Below are positions 24,621 to 32,741 of a stretch of 64,000 nt of DNA, piece after piece. The stretch's first letter is position 1; each line of letters opens with the position of its first letter. The position numbers and the translations under genes are program-made. Origin of the DNA: Mycolicibacterium neoaurum ATCC 25795 (lineage in GTDB: Bacteria; Actinomycetota; Actinomycetes; Mycobacteriales; Mycobacteriaceae). The stretch covers positions 186,001 to 250,000 of the forward strand of contig NZ_JMDW01000012.1 in NCBI RefSeq assembly GCF_000691525.1, written 5' to 3'. A model generated the notes under the pieces. That model made no database searches, was not told where the DNA came from, and worked only from the letters and a program-made list of their open reading frames with translations.

Positions 24621-25331
24621 GTGCGAGTGACGTTGCTGAGCGGGGCCGGCATGTCCGCCGAGAGCGGTGTGCCGACGTTTCGCGATGTCGAGACCGGTTT
24701 GTGGGCCAACGTGGATCCCTACGAGATCTCCAGCAGCGACGGTTGGCAACGCCATCCGGAACGAGTCTGGGCCTGGTACCTGTGGCGGCACTACATGATG
24801 AGTGCAGTCGAGCCCAACGCCGGTCATCTGGCTGTCGCTGCTTGGGAGGACTACGCCGAAGTGCACGTGGTCACCCAGAACGTCGACAACCTGCACGAGC
24901 GCGCGGGCAGCACCCGGGTCCACCATGTGCACGGCAGCCTTTTCGAGTTCCGCTGCGACCGTTGTGGAACACCGTTCACCGGCGAACTTCCCGCCATGCC
25001 CGAACCGGTCGAGGTCGTCGACCCGCCGCGGTGCGCGTGCGGCGGCCTGATCCGACCGAACGTGGTGTGGTTCGGCGAAGGCCTTCCCGACGACGCCTGG
25101 GACAGCTCGGTGGAGGCGGTCGCGAAGGCCGATGTGGTGATCGTGGTCGGCACGTCATCGGTGGTCTACCCGGCCGCGGGCCTACCGGAGGCCGCCGTGG
25201 CCAACGGAATCCCGGTCATCGAGGTCAACCCGCAGCCGACACCGCTGTCGGCCGCCTGCACCGCGGTGCTGCGGGAGACCTCGGCCACCGCGCTGCCCAC
25301 CCTGCTGCAGCGCCTGCCCCAGCTCCTCTGA
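24621..25331 (+). CDS. NAD-dependent protein deacylase, class III sirtuin (Rv1151c-like)
   Basis: 236 residues. Sir2 motifs: GAGMSAESGVPTFRD (8-22), TQNVDN (85-90), catalytic His104 in VHGSL, zinc cysteines Cys112, Cys115, Cys138 and Cys140, and late GTSS. The pair Tyr53-x-x-Arg56 (WYLWRHY) is the class III signature that in SIRT5 and CobB recognises succinyl- or malonyl-lysine, so desuccinylation/demalonylation is predicted beside deacetylation. Rv1151c is the syntenic homologue, reported to act on acetyl-CoA synthetase in mycobacteria. Divergent from the GntR gene. Confidence 0.93.
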   Translation: MRVTLLSGAGMSAESGVPTFRDVETGLWANVDPYEISSSDGWQRHPERVWAWYLWRHYMMSAVEPNAGHLAVAAWEDYAEVHVVTQNVDNLHERAGSTRVHHVHGSLFEFRCDRCGTPFTGELPAMPEPVEVVDPPRCACGGLIRPNVVWFGEGLPDDAWDSSVEAVAKADVVIVVGTSSVVYPAAGLPEAAVANGIPVIEVNPQPTPLSAACTAVLRETSATALPTLLQRLPQLL

Positions 25332-25339
25332 ACCGGAGG

Positions 25340-25969
25340 CTATCCGCGCACTGCCCGCCCGATCGCCAACTCCGACACCGGTACCGGAACCCAAGCCGGC
25401 ACACTCTGTTCGCGCCGCGAACCGGCCACCGTGAACCCGGCGTCGGCGATCGCGGTCTCGGTGTTGCGGTGGGTGTGGCAGTTGCCGAGCAGCCGCGGCC
25501 AGATCGTGGCATCGGCGACCCGCTGCAGCGTGGCACGCCAACCGGTGCCGGCGACATGTTCCAGATAGCGCAGCTCACCGCCGGGCTTGAGCATCGAGAA
25601 CAGCTGCCGCAGAACCATATCCGGATCGTCCACCGAGCAGAGCACCAGCGAGCACACCACGGCGTCGAACGGCTCGCCGGCCTCGAACTCCTCGATGGTG
25701 GCGGTGCTGACCGTCACCGGCACCGGCGCGGTGGCGGCGGCCTCCCGGGCAACCTCGGCCAGCTTTCGCTCCGGTTCGAGCGCGACGACCTCGCTGACCG
25801 CCCCCGGGTAGTGCACGAAGTTGCTGCCGGTTCCGGCGCCGACCTCCAGCACACGACCACTGAGACCGGCCAGATTCTCCACGCGCAGCCGCCGCACCGA
25901 TTCGGGTTCGTGCCCGCTCGTCACGAGCCACACCCGGGCGAAGAACGGATTGTCGACCGCGGCAGTCAT
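25340..25969 (-). CDS. Class I SAM-dependent methyltransferase, Rv1147-like
   Basis: 209 residues. SAM motif I VLEVGAGTGSNF at about 40-51, acid EPE at about 65-67, motif II FDAVVCSLVLCSV and post-motif LKPGGELRYLEHV. The fold is that of small ubiquinone/phospholipid methyltransferases; Rv1147 is the syntenic M. tuberculosis gene (phospholipid methyltransferase-like). The start at 25969 overlaps the TetR stop by 4 bp, so it is translated in an operon mmpL13-tetR-methyltransferase. The substrate is probably a lipid, given the MmpL partner, but this is inferred. Confidence 0.88.
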   Translation of the reverse strand: MTAAVDNPFFARVWLVTSGHEPESVRRLRVENLAGLSGRVLEVGAGTGSNFVHYPGAVSEVVALEPERKLAEVAREAAATAPVPVTVSTATIEEFEAGEPFDAVVCSLVLCSVDDPDMVLRQLFSMLKPGGELRYLEHVAGTGWRATLQRVADATIWPRLLGNCHTHRNTETAIADAGFTVAGSRREQSVPAWVPVPVSELAIGRAVRG

Positions 25970-26646
25970 GTTCTCAGCGTACCGAGCTTCGCGATGGTCT
26001 CTTCCGGCGTGGAATCGGCGCCGACGATGCCATAGACGATCCGGCCGCAACACACCGCGCTGAGAACCCGGTCGGCGAACTCTTCGGCGTCGCCCCACGG
26101 CAGGTACGGCTTGGCGATCAGCAGGGCGGCGACACCGTGCACGGCGGCCCACAGCTCCAGTGCCGCGGCGGTCGAATCCCCCTGCGGGTAGATCCCTTCG
26201 GCCATCAATGCCTCGACGGAGGCGCGCATGTGCACAAACGCAGAGCTGGCCAGCGTGACGTCGACATCGCTGTCCGGATTGCCCTCGCCCATGGTGGCGA
26301 TGCGATACAGCTCGGGGGTCTGCCTGGCGAACCGCACATAGGCCAGCCCCTGAGCCCGCAGCACCTCGATGGTCGAGGTCTGGTCGGCGGCGACGCGCTG
26401 CATCTCCTCGTCGAGTTTCTCGTAGTAGCGCGCGCACACGGCGTCGAGCAGGGCGTCCTTGTCGGCGAAATGCAGGTAGATCGACGGCGGGGTGACCCCG
26501 ACCCGCGCGGCGACGGCCCGGATGGACACCGCCTTGGCGTGACCGGTTTCCAGCAGCAGCTCGGTGGCGGCGTCGAGGACCTCGTCGCGCAGCTGATCTC
26601 CGGACCCGCGTGCGGCGCGGCGTCGTCTCAGGCGTGGAGCGGACAC
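25966..26646 (-). CDS. TetR/AcrR family regulator of the mmpL operon
   Basis: 226 residues. The N-terminal helix-turn-helix is clear (AVSIRAVAARVGVTPPSIYLHFADKDALLDA region, about 38-68), with a basic arm before it. The C-terminal ligand domain has WAAVHGVAALL, typical of the WHG-type (TetR_C_13-like) domains. The GTG start at 26646 follows the mmpL stop by one base, so it is co-transcribed with the transporter and is likely its regulator through the palindrome at 28927-28937. Confidence 0.88.
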   Translation of the reverse strand: MSAPRLRRRRAARGSGDQLRDEVLDAATELLLETGHAKAVSIRAVAARVGVTPPSIYLHFADKDALLDAVCARYYEKLDEEMQRVAADQTSTIEVLRAQGLAYVRFARQTPELYRIATMGEGNPDSDVDVTLASSAFVHMRASVEALMAEGIYPQGDSTAAALELWAAVHGVAALLIAKPYLPWGDAEEFADRVLSAVCCGRIVYGIVGADSTPEETIAKLGTLRT

Positions 26647-26647
26647 G

Positions 26648-28900
26648 TTATCCAGTGTCCGTCACCGGCGCCGGGATCTTCCGGGCAGGCTCGGGCTCGC
26701 CGGATTCGCTGATCCCGATCCGCCGGTGCAGCCGTGCCAGCGGTCGCGGCGCCCACCAGTTCCAGCCGCCGAGGACATGCATGAAGGCGGGCACCAGCAC
26801 CATGCGCACCAGGGTCGCGTCCACCAGTACCGCCAGCGTGAGCCCCAGCCCGAACATCCGCATGAACGAGACCTCGGCGGCGATCAACGCGGCGAACGAG
26901 ATCGACATGACCAGTGCCGCCGCGGTGATCACCCGGCCGGTGCGGGCCAGACCGAGCGCCACCGCCTCGTCGTTGTGTACCCGTGCCGAGCTGCCGCCGG
27001 CACCCAGGGCCAGCCAGTTCTCCCGGATACGGGCAAGGAGGAATACCTCGTAGTCCATGGACAATCCGAAGGCGATACAGAACAGCAACACCGGCATGTT
27101 CGCCACCAGCGTGCCCGTCGGGGTGGTCCCGAGCGCCGAGAGATGGCCGTCCTGGAAGATCCAGACCAGGGCGCCGAAGGCGGCCGTCAACGAAAGCACG
27201 TTCAGCACAATCGCTTTGACCGGGAGCACCACACTGCCGGTCATCAGGAAAAGCAACCCGAAGGTGATCACCGCGATCAGACCGAGCACCCATGGCAACC
27301 GGTCGGTGATGGCGTCGACACTGTCACGATTGACCTGCGCGGTGCCGGTGAACTGTACGGGACGCTCCCCCGGCCCGGGAACGGCATGCAACGCGTCCAA
27401 TTGCCGCTCCGAGGCGTCGGAGAACAGCGGCGCGGTACTGGCCACGGTCAGGAAGGCGCTGCCGTCAGCCTGGCCGGTGGCCGCCACCGGTGGACCGGAT
27501 TTGCGGCCGTCGACGAAGGTGCCCGTCGGGCTCGAGACGGCGGCCACGTCGGGCACGACGGACAACGCGCCGGCGTACTGCTCGATATCGGCGGGACCGA
27601 GACCGTCGGAGTCGGGGATCACGACGGTGACGGCGGTTGCGGAGTTGTCGGCGAAGTCGGTGCGCAGCTGGTCGCCGACCTGGTGGGCCGATGCCGATGC
27701 CGGTAACACCCGGTCGTCCGGGAAACCCCATTTCACCCCCAGGAAGGGCGCGCCCAGCATCAGCAGCAGGATCACCAGCGCGAGTCCGAGCGGTAGCGCG
27801 CGACGCATCACGCCATGGGTCCACCGGTACCAGAACTGGGTCTGGACCGGTTTGGGAATGGCGCTGCGTCGGAACACGTTCAGGGCGTCCAGCCGGTCGC
27901 CGAGCAGCCAGATCGCAGCCGGCGTCACCACGATGGCCGCGAAGGCGGCAAAGGCGACGGTGGCCACCCCGGCATAGGCGAAGGACGTCAGGAAGTACAT
28001 CGGGAACAGCAGCATCGCGGCCATCGACAACGCGACCGTCGTCGCCGAGAACAGCACGGTCCGCCCGGCGGTGGTCATGGTGCGGGTCAGTGCGCGCTCG
28101 CGCGAGAAGCCTTCTGCGCGTTCGTCGCGGTATCGGCTGATGATCAGCAGTGTGTAGTCGATGGCCAAGGCCAGACCCATGGCAATGGACAGATTGAGCG
28201 CGAAGACCGACACGTCGGTGGCGAAGGTGATGAGTCGCAGCACCGACATGGAGCCGACGATCGCGAACAACCCGACCAGCATGGGCAACGCGGCGGCGAC
28301 CAGGCCGCCGAACACCCACACCAGCACCAGGAAGCTGAGCGGGATGGCGATGGACTCCATGCGCAGCAGGTCGCGTTCTGTCTGCGCGTTGATCTGCGCA
28401 TAGACCATCGCGCTGCCGCCGGTACGCACGGTGACCCCTGGCCGGTCGCGTTCGATGTCGTCGGACAGCGCCGCGGCGTACTTCTGCGCGTCGTTCTCGC
28501 CACCGGTGATGCCCGCGATGATGAGTCCGGCGGTCCCGTCCTTGCTCAGGAGTTCGGCGGCGGCTTCCGGTGGAGCCGTCCACGCCGAGGTCACCTGCGC
28601 GACATGCGGCGACGTACTCAGTCGGTCGGCGATCTCGGCGGCGGCAGCGGTGGCGTTCGGGGCGAGTGCGCCCTGCGGTGAGGCGATGGTGACGAGCAGC
28701 TGCATATCGCTCTGATCGAATTTGTCCGCCAGCAAGGCGGCCGCCTGTGACGATTCCGATGTCGGGTCACCGAAGCCGCCCGCGGACAGCGTCGAGGCAA
28801 CGGGGACGCCGAAGACGGCGGCGGCGGCGAGCAGAAGCCCCGCGAGGGCCAGCACGCGGCGCGGTGCGGCCATCGAGAGCTGCGCGATTCGATTCAACAT
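26648..28900 (-). CDS. mmpL13: MmpL/RND lipid transporter, intact MmpL13-type
   Basis: 750 residues with the RND two-repeat topology: helix 1 (about 12-34), a periplasmic domain of about 130 residues, five helices, a second periplasmic domain (about 395-520) and five more helices. Both Asp-Tyr proton-relay pairs are present (LAIDYTLLI and LSMDYEVFL). In M. tuberculosis the syntenic genes mmpL13a (Rv1145) and mmpL13b (Rv1146) are two separate ORFs; here they correspond to one uninterrupted frame. A strong ribosome site GGAGGGG precedes the ATG. Probably exports a lipid; the co-transcribed TetR and methyltransferase point the same way. Confidence 0.9.
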   Translation of the reverse strand: MLNRIAQLSMAAPRRVLALAGLLLAAAAVFGVPVASTLSAGGFGDPTSESSQAAALLADKFDQSDMQLLVTIASPQGALAPNATAAAAEIADRLSTSPHVAQVTSAWTAPPEAAAELLSKDGTAGLIIAGITGGENDAQKYAAALSDDIERDRPGVTVRTGGSAMVYAQINAQTERDLLRMESIAIPLSFLVLVWVFGGLVAAALPMLVGLFAIVGSMSVLRLITFATDVSVFALNLSIAMGLALAIDYTLLIISRYRDERAEGFSRERALTRTMTTAGRTVLFSATTVALSMAAMLLFPMYFLTSFAYAGVATVAFAAFAAIVVTPAAIWLLGDRLDALNVFRRSAIPKPVQTQFWYRWTHGVMRRALPLGLALVILLLMLGAPFLGVKWGFPDDRVLPASASAHQVGDQLRTDFADNSATAVTVVIPDSDGLGPADIEQYAGALSVVPDVAAVSSPTGTFVDGRKSGPPVAATGQADGSAFLTVASTAPLFSDASERQLDALHAVPGPGERPVQFTGTAQVNRDSVDAITDRLPWVLGLIAVITFGLLFLMTGSVVLPVKAIVLNVLSLTAAFGALVWIFQDGHLSALGTTPTGTLVANMPVLLFCIAFGLSMDYEVFLLARIRENWLALGAGGSSARVHNDEAVALGLARTGRVITAAALVMSISFAALIAAEVSFMRMFGLGLTLAVLVDATLVRMVLVPAFMHVLGGWNWWAPRPLARLHRRIGISESGEPEPARKIPAPVTDTG

Positions 28901-28926
28901 GCTGTCCCCTCCATTGACATATCGGC

Positions 28927-28937
28927 GTTAAGTTAAC
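28927..28937. promoter_or_regulatory. Candidate TetR operator upstream of mmpL13
   Basis: A GTTAA-N-TTAAC palindrome of 11 bp ends 27 bp before the mmpL start codon, in an AT-rich stretch. Its place and symmetry suit autoregulation by the TetR protein encoded in the operon. Confidence 0.45.
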
Positions 28938-29332
28938 AGTGATAAGTCACACATGGCAATCCCCTGCATCCACCCCCTGCGGCGACCCTCCGGCGTTCCC
29001 CTCCACCCGCCCCGCCCGAGTTCCACCGGACCGAACACCTGAGTCACTCCAGTCTCATCAACCTCAGCAACCACATCCGCGACACCCTCACATGTCGCTC
29101 GACCTACTCGTGAGTAAGAATTTGCTGAGACACCCTCCGAAACTGGTGGTCCCGGCAAACTTCCGAAATCGGGGTTTAGCGTGGTTGAACACCTCATATG
29201 ACCAGTTCAGAGTGCATTTCTGCGTTTCGGAAAATGCATGTTTAGAACACGTCAGCAGCGGCAACCTACCCGCCGGTAAGAATTGCCACGAAATTGCGAG
29301 CGCGGCCTCAAAGAACCCTTAATGAGCGGTCA
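28938..29332. other. AT-richer intergenic stretch, no clear gene
   Basis: About 395 bases clearly richer in A and T than the surroundings, especially 29100-29330. A small palindrome TACTC-GT-GAGTA lies at 29105-29116. Open frames here (28939-29322 plus, 28928-29197 minus) show no third-position GC preference, no motif and no ribosome site, so I treat them as non-coding. It may hold promoters for mmpL13 (left) and for the micro-gene at 29346 (right). Confidence 0.45.
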
Positions 29333-29345
29333 TACGCTCAGTGTC
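29333..29345 (+). promoter_or_regulatory. Leaderless promoter of the 40-residue micro-gene
   Basis: TACGCT (29333-29338) fits TANNNT and is followed after exactly seven bases by ATG at 29346, the spacing expected if transcription starts on the A of the start codon. Confidence 0.45.
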
Positions 29346-29468
29346 ATGTGGATCGACGACACCAGTGCCGATGTCATCAAGGTTGATTTCGACGCCCTGT
29401 ATCACGGGGACGTCCTGGTCGAGGGTGACACCTCCGAGCAGTTCCCAGATCTCGCTGAAGCTGTCTGA
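29346..29468 (+). CDS. Putative leaderless micro-protein (40 aa), unknown
   Basis: 40 residues, MWIDDTSADVIKVDFDALYH then GDVLVEGDTSEQFPDLAEAV. It is very acidic (11 Asp/Glu, one Lys), with no membrane segment. Support: a TANNNT box exactly 7 nt before the ATG, a TGA at 29466, and a stem-loop with a T-rich tail about 95 bp downstream. An in-frame ATG at 29322 would add eight residues but lacks a ribosome site. The composition resembles precursor or leader peptides, yet no maturation enzyme is near. It may be a regulator, a leader, or not a gene; no family recognised. Confidence 0.45.
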   Translation: MWIDDTSADVIKVDFDALYHGDVLVEGDTSEQFPDLAEAV

Positions 29469-29563
29469 CGACAGCCGCTCGACAGCGAGGCCCTGACGCG
29501 GCCCACCCGGAGACGTCAGGCTCTCCTCAGTTCTATACGCGCTCACGGTTGTGCTGCGCGCTG

Positions 29564-29603
29564 CACCGCCCGATCGGCCCATAGCGGGTCCGACCGGGCG
29601 GTG
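29564..29603 (+). terminator. Stem-loop, probable terminator (plus strand)
   Basis: Arms CACCGCCCGATCGG (29564-29577) and CCGACCGGGCGGTG (29590-29603) pair with one mismatch, followed by GTTCTGTCTC-like T-rich sequence. It follows the micro-gene. The arms are closely related to those of the hairpin at 29653. Confidence 0.55.
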
Positions 29604-29652
29604 TTCTGTCTCTGGAGTCGACGCCGCGACGTGAGCCACCCGTCGACGAAGA

Positions 29653-29703
29653 AAGACCGCCCGGTCGATCACCGCGACGCTGCGGTGCCGACCGGGCGGT
29701 CTT
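29653..29703 (-). terminator. Strong stem-loop terminator after the nitronate monooxygenase gene
   Basis: A perfect 15-bp inverted repeat, AAGACCGCCCGGTCG (29653-29667) and its complement (29689-29703), encloses a second stem CACCGC/GCGGTG (29670-29675, 29682-29687). On the minus strand it begins about 21 bp after the stop at 29725 and is followed by TTCTTCG-type sequence, so it should end that operon. Confidence 0.75.
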
Positions 29704-29724
29704 CGTCTTAAAGCGGGCCGACGC

Positions 29725-30714
29725 CTACGCGGGGTCGTCCAGCTTGACCATGTCGCCGAGCCGGCCGGTGATGATGTCCTCGGCCTCGTCGACGATGCGG
29801 CTGATCAGCTCCGCACAGGTCGGGATGTCGTCGATCAACCCCATCACCGTTCCGACGGTCCAGATGCCGGCATCGATATCGCCATCGTCGAACACCTTGC
29901 GACCACGCACCCCGGCCACCAGATCCTTGACGTCCTCGAACTGACCGCCGTCGGCCAGGATCTGCACCACCTCACGGGAGACCGCGTTGGATGCCACCCG
30001 CGCGGTGTTGTGCAGGCTACGGAAGATCAGCTCGGTGCCGCGCTCGTTGCCGGCCACGATCGCATCCTTGACGTTCTGGTGGATGCACGACTCGACCGTG
30101 CACATGAAGCGGGTGCCCATGTTGATTCCGTCCGCGCCCAGCGCCAGCGCGGCCACCAGGCCGCGCGCATCCGCGAATCCGCCCGAGGCGATCATCGGGA
30201 TCTCGATCTCCTTGGCCGCGGCCGGAATCAGTACGAGACCCGGTACATCGTCCTCACCCGGATGGCCGGCACATTCGAAACCGTCGATGCTGATGCCGTC
30301 CACACCCAGGGTCTGTGCCTTGACCGCGTGCCGAACCGAGGTGCACTTGTGCAGCACCTTGATGCCGTTGTCATGGAACATCGGCAGGTGCGGGCCGGGG
30401 TTGGACCCCGCGGTCTCGACGATCTTGACGCCGGAGTCGACGATCACCTGTCGGTACTCGTCATACGGCGGCGGGTTGATCGAGGGCAGGATCGTCAGGT
30501 TCACCCCGAACGGCTTGTCGGTCAGATCCCGGGTGCGGGCGATCTCATTGGCCAGATCGGCCGGGGTCGGCTGGGTCAGCGCGGTGATGAAACCCAGCCC
30601 GCCCGCGTTGGCCACGGCCGCAACCAGTTCCGCTCGACCCACCCATTGCATACCGCCCTGGGCGATCGGGTGTTCGACACCGAAGGCCTCGGTGAACTTG
30701 GTAACCAGAGACAT
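29725..30714 (-). CDS. NAD(P)H-dependent flavin oxidoreductase / nitronate monooxygenase family
   Basis: 329 residues, a TIM-barrel FMN enzyme. Features: PIAQGGMQWVGRAELVAAVANAGGLG at the N terminus, the SIDGFECAGHPG loop with the conserved His (near 152), MIASGGFADARGLVAALALGADGINMGTRF for FMN phosphate binding. Family members include nitronate monooxygenases and 2-enoyl-reductase-like enzymes; the specific activity cannot be assigned. It is 13 bp after the SDR gene and belongs to the mcr-SDR operon, so a role in branched or steroid-type acyl-CoA breakdown is plausible. Confidence 0.88.
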   Translation of the reverse strand: MSLVTKFTEAFGVEHPIAQGGMQWVGRAELVAAVANAGGLGFITALTQPTPADLANEIARTRDLTDKPFGVNLTILPSINPPPYDEYRQVIVDSGVKIVETAGSNPGPHLPMFHDNGIKVLHKCTSVRHAVKAQTLGVDGISIDGFECAGHPGEDDVPGLVLIPAAAKEIEIPMIASGGFADARGLVAALALGADGINMGTRFMCTVESCIHQNVKDAIVAGNERGTELIFRSLHNTARVASNAVSREVVQILADGGQFEDVKDLVAGVRGRKVFDDGDIDAGIWTVGTVMGLIDDIPTCAELISRIVDEAEDIITGRLGDMVKLDDPA

Positions 30715-30727
30715 ATCGGTTCCTTAC

Positions 30728-31483
30728 TTACCTGGGGGCCATACGGATGGCGCCGTCGAGGCGGATGACCTCACCGTTGAGCATCGGATTCTCCACGATG
30801 TGCACGGCGAGAGCACCGTATTCGTCGGGATCGCCGAGCCGGGCCGGATGCGGCACCTGCTGGCCGAGGGACTTCTGCGCCTCTTCGGGCAACGAGCCCA
30901 GCAGCGGGGTCTTGAACAGTCCCGGCGCGATGGTGTTGACGCGAATCAGGCTGCGCGACAGGTCACGTGCGATCGGCAGGGTCATGCCCACCACGCCGCC
31001 CTTGGAAGCCGAGTAGGCGGCCTGGCCGATCTGGCCGTCGAACGCGGCGACCGAGGCGGTGTTGATGATGACACCGCGCTCCTCGTTCTTGAGCGGCTCT
31101 GTCTTCGCGATCCGCTCGGCGGTCAACCGCAGCACGTTGAACGTGCCGATCAGGTTGACCTCCACGACCTTACGGAAACCGTCCAGCGGGAACGGGCCCT
31201 CCTTGCCGAGGGTCTTGATGGCGTTACCGATACCGGCGCAGTTGACGTTGATGCGCACCGGCCCCATCGACTCGGCGACATCGAGCGCCTTGCTGACGGC
31301 ATCCTCATCGGTGACGTTGGCGGCGACGAACTTCGCGCGCTCACCGAGTTCGGCGACGGCCTCCTCACCCTTGAGATCGATGACGACGACCGAAGCACCG
31401 GCGTCGAGCAGCCGCTTGGTGGTGGCCAGTCCCAGGCCCGAGGCCCCTCCGGTGACGACCGCTACCGAATCTTTGATTTCCAC
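30728..31483 (-). CDS. SDR, 3-hydroxyacyl-CoA dehydrogenase type 2-like (Rv1144)
   Basis: 251 residues, classical SDR: NAD motif TGGASGLG (11-18), acidic Asp36 after beta-2 (NAD preference), NCAG (81-84), catalytic Ser144, Tyr157 and Lys161. The closest family is HSD17B10/type 2 hydroxyacyl-CoA dehydrogenase, which oxidises 2-methyl-3-hydroxybutyryl-CoA and steroids. The GTG at 31483 is chosen as the start (the frame opens further upstream in non-conserved sequence). It is syntenic with Rv1144, next to mcr. It lies between mcr (61 bp) and the monooxygenase on one strand. Confidence 0.9.
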   Translation of the reverse strand: MEIKDSVAVVTGGASGLGLATTKRLLDAGASVVVIDLKGEEAVAELGERAKFVAANVTDEDAVSKALDVAESMGPVRINVNCAGIGNAIKTLGKEGPFPLDGFRKVVEVNLIGTFNVLRLTAERIAKTEPLKNEERGVIINTASVAAFDGQIGQAAYSASKGGVVGMTLPIARDLSRSLIRVNTIAPGLFKTPLLGSLPEEAQKSLGQQVPHPARLGDPDEYGALAVHIVENPMLNGEVIRLDGAIRMAPR

Positions 31484-31544
31484 GTTGCTGAATGTCCTTT
31501 CTGGATGGCGATTTTCGAGATGACTTGCGCTCGGGGAAGGACCG

Positions 31545-32627
31545 TCAGGCCCAGTCCTCGAGGATGGTGTCGTTGTCGGCACCGATCACCGGCGGCGCAC
31601 TCGGCACATCGGGCGCCGTGCGCGAGAAGCGCGGGGCCGGCATCGGCTGCAGCCCGTCGGCGGTCTCGTAGAAGGTGGAGCGTGCCGTCACGTGTGCCTC
31701 ATCGAGGACCTCGCCGAAGCTCAGCACCGGAGTTGCACAGGCGTCGGTGCCGGCGAAGATGGCGGCCCATTCGTCGCGGGTCTTGGTCTTGAACGTTGCG
31801 GTGAACACCGAGCGCAGCTCCTCCCAGCGGCTCATGTCGTTCTGACCCGGCAGCTCGGCGGCATCCAGTCCGAGACCGGTGAGCAGTTCGGCATAGAACT
31901 GCGGTTCGATGGCGCCGATCGCGAAGTACTTACCGTCGGCGGTCTCGTAGGTGTCGTAGTACGGGGCGCCGGTGTCGAGCATGTTGGTACCGCGTTCGTC
32001 GCTCCACATACCCTGCGCGCGGAACGCCCACATCATCTGGATCAGCACCGAGGAGCCGTCGATCATGGCGGCGTCGACGGTCTGGCCCTTGCCCGAGGTC
32101 TGGCGCTCGAACAGTGCCGAGAGGATGCCGAGCAGCAGGAACAGCGAGCCGCCGCCGAAATCGCCGGCGAGGTTCAGCGGCGGAACCGGACGCTCACCCT
32201 TGCGGCCGATCGCGTGCAGCACACCGTTGAGCGATATGTAGTTGATGTCGTGACCGGCCTGTAGTGCCCGCGGGCCCTCCTGGCCCCATCCCGTCATCCG
32301 GGCGTAGACCAGCTTCTCGTTGACCTTGGCACAGTCCTGCGGACCCAGACCGAGGCGCTCGGTGACACCGGGCCGGAAGCCCTCGATCAGCACGTCGGCC
32401 TTGGCGACCAGATCGAGGACGAATTGCCGTCCCTCATCGGATTTCAGGTCTGCGGTGACCGAACGGCGGTTGCGCAGCATGGCGTCCTTGCCCGGACTGT
32501 TCTTCGACGACGGGCGGTCCACCCGCACCACCTCGGCGCCCAGATCACCGAGAATCATCGCCGCATGCGGACCTGGGCCGATACCGGCCAGCTCGACGAC
32601 TCGCAAACCCTGTAATGGTCCTGCCAT
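31545..32627 (-). CDS. mcr: Alpha-methylacyl-CoA racemase
   Basis: 360 residues, the same length as M. tuberculosis MCR (Rv1143). The catalytic residues described for that enzyme fall at identical positions here: Arg52, His126, Asp156 and Glu241. MCR interconverts the (2R) and (2S) forms of 2-methyl-branched acyl-CoAs, allowing beta-oxidation of pristanic-type acids and the cholesterol side chain. The frame continues upstream for 331 codons of shadow sequence; the ATG at 32627 (MAGPLQGLRVVELAG) is the true start. Divergent from a crotonase gene across 114 bp. Confidence 0.96.
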   Translation of the reverse strand: MAGPLQGLRVVELAGIGPGPHAAMILGDLGAEVVRVDRPSSKNSPGKDAMLRNRRSVTADLKSDEGRQFVLDLVAKADVLIEGFRPGVTERLGLGPQDCAKVNEKLVYARMTGWGQEGPRALQAGHDINYISLNGVLHAIGRKGERPVPPLNLAGDFGGGSLFLLLGILSALFERQTSGKGQTVDAAMIDGSSVLIQMMWAFRAQGMWSDERGTNMLDTGAPYYDTYETADGKYFAIGAIEPQFYAELLTGLGLDAAELPGQNDMSRWEELRSVFTATFKTKTRDEWAAIFAGTDACATPVLSFGEVLDEAHVTARSTFYETADGLQPMPAPRFSRTAPDVPSAPPVIGADNDTILEDWA

Positions 32628-32662
32628 GGCTACCGTCCTCCGCAGTTTCAAATCCCGATTAG

Positions 32663-32697
32663 TTGACCGCCGACATAGCTTACTTGTATAACCAAGT
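32663..32697 (+). promoter_or_regulatory. Promoter with palindrome for the crotonase gene
   Basis: TTGACC (32663-32668) and TATAAC (32687-32692) are separated by 18 bp, a good sigma-70/SigA promoter about 50 bp before the start at 32742. The -10 is flanked by ACTTG (32682-32686) and CAAGT (32693-32697), an inverted repeat with six-base spacer that could be an operator closing this promoter and perhaps that of mcr. Confidence 0.55.
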
Positions 32698-32741
32698 CGA
32701 CCGGCTTCGGGCCACCCGCCCGCCGAACGTGAAGGCAACAG

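Noticed and set aside
29319..29672. 117-codon minus frame across the twin hairpins
   Set aside because: It would have to code through two strong stem-loops, shows no third-position bias and opposes the leaderless micro-gene.
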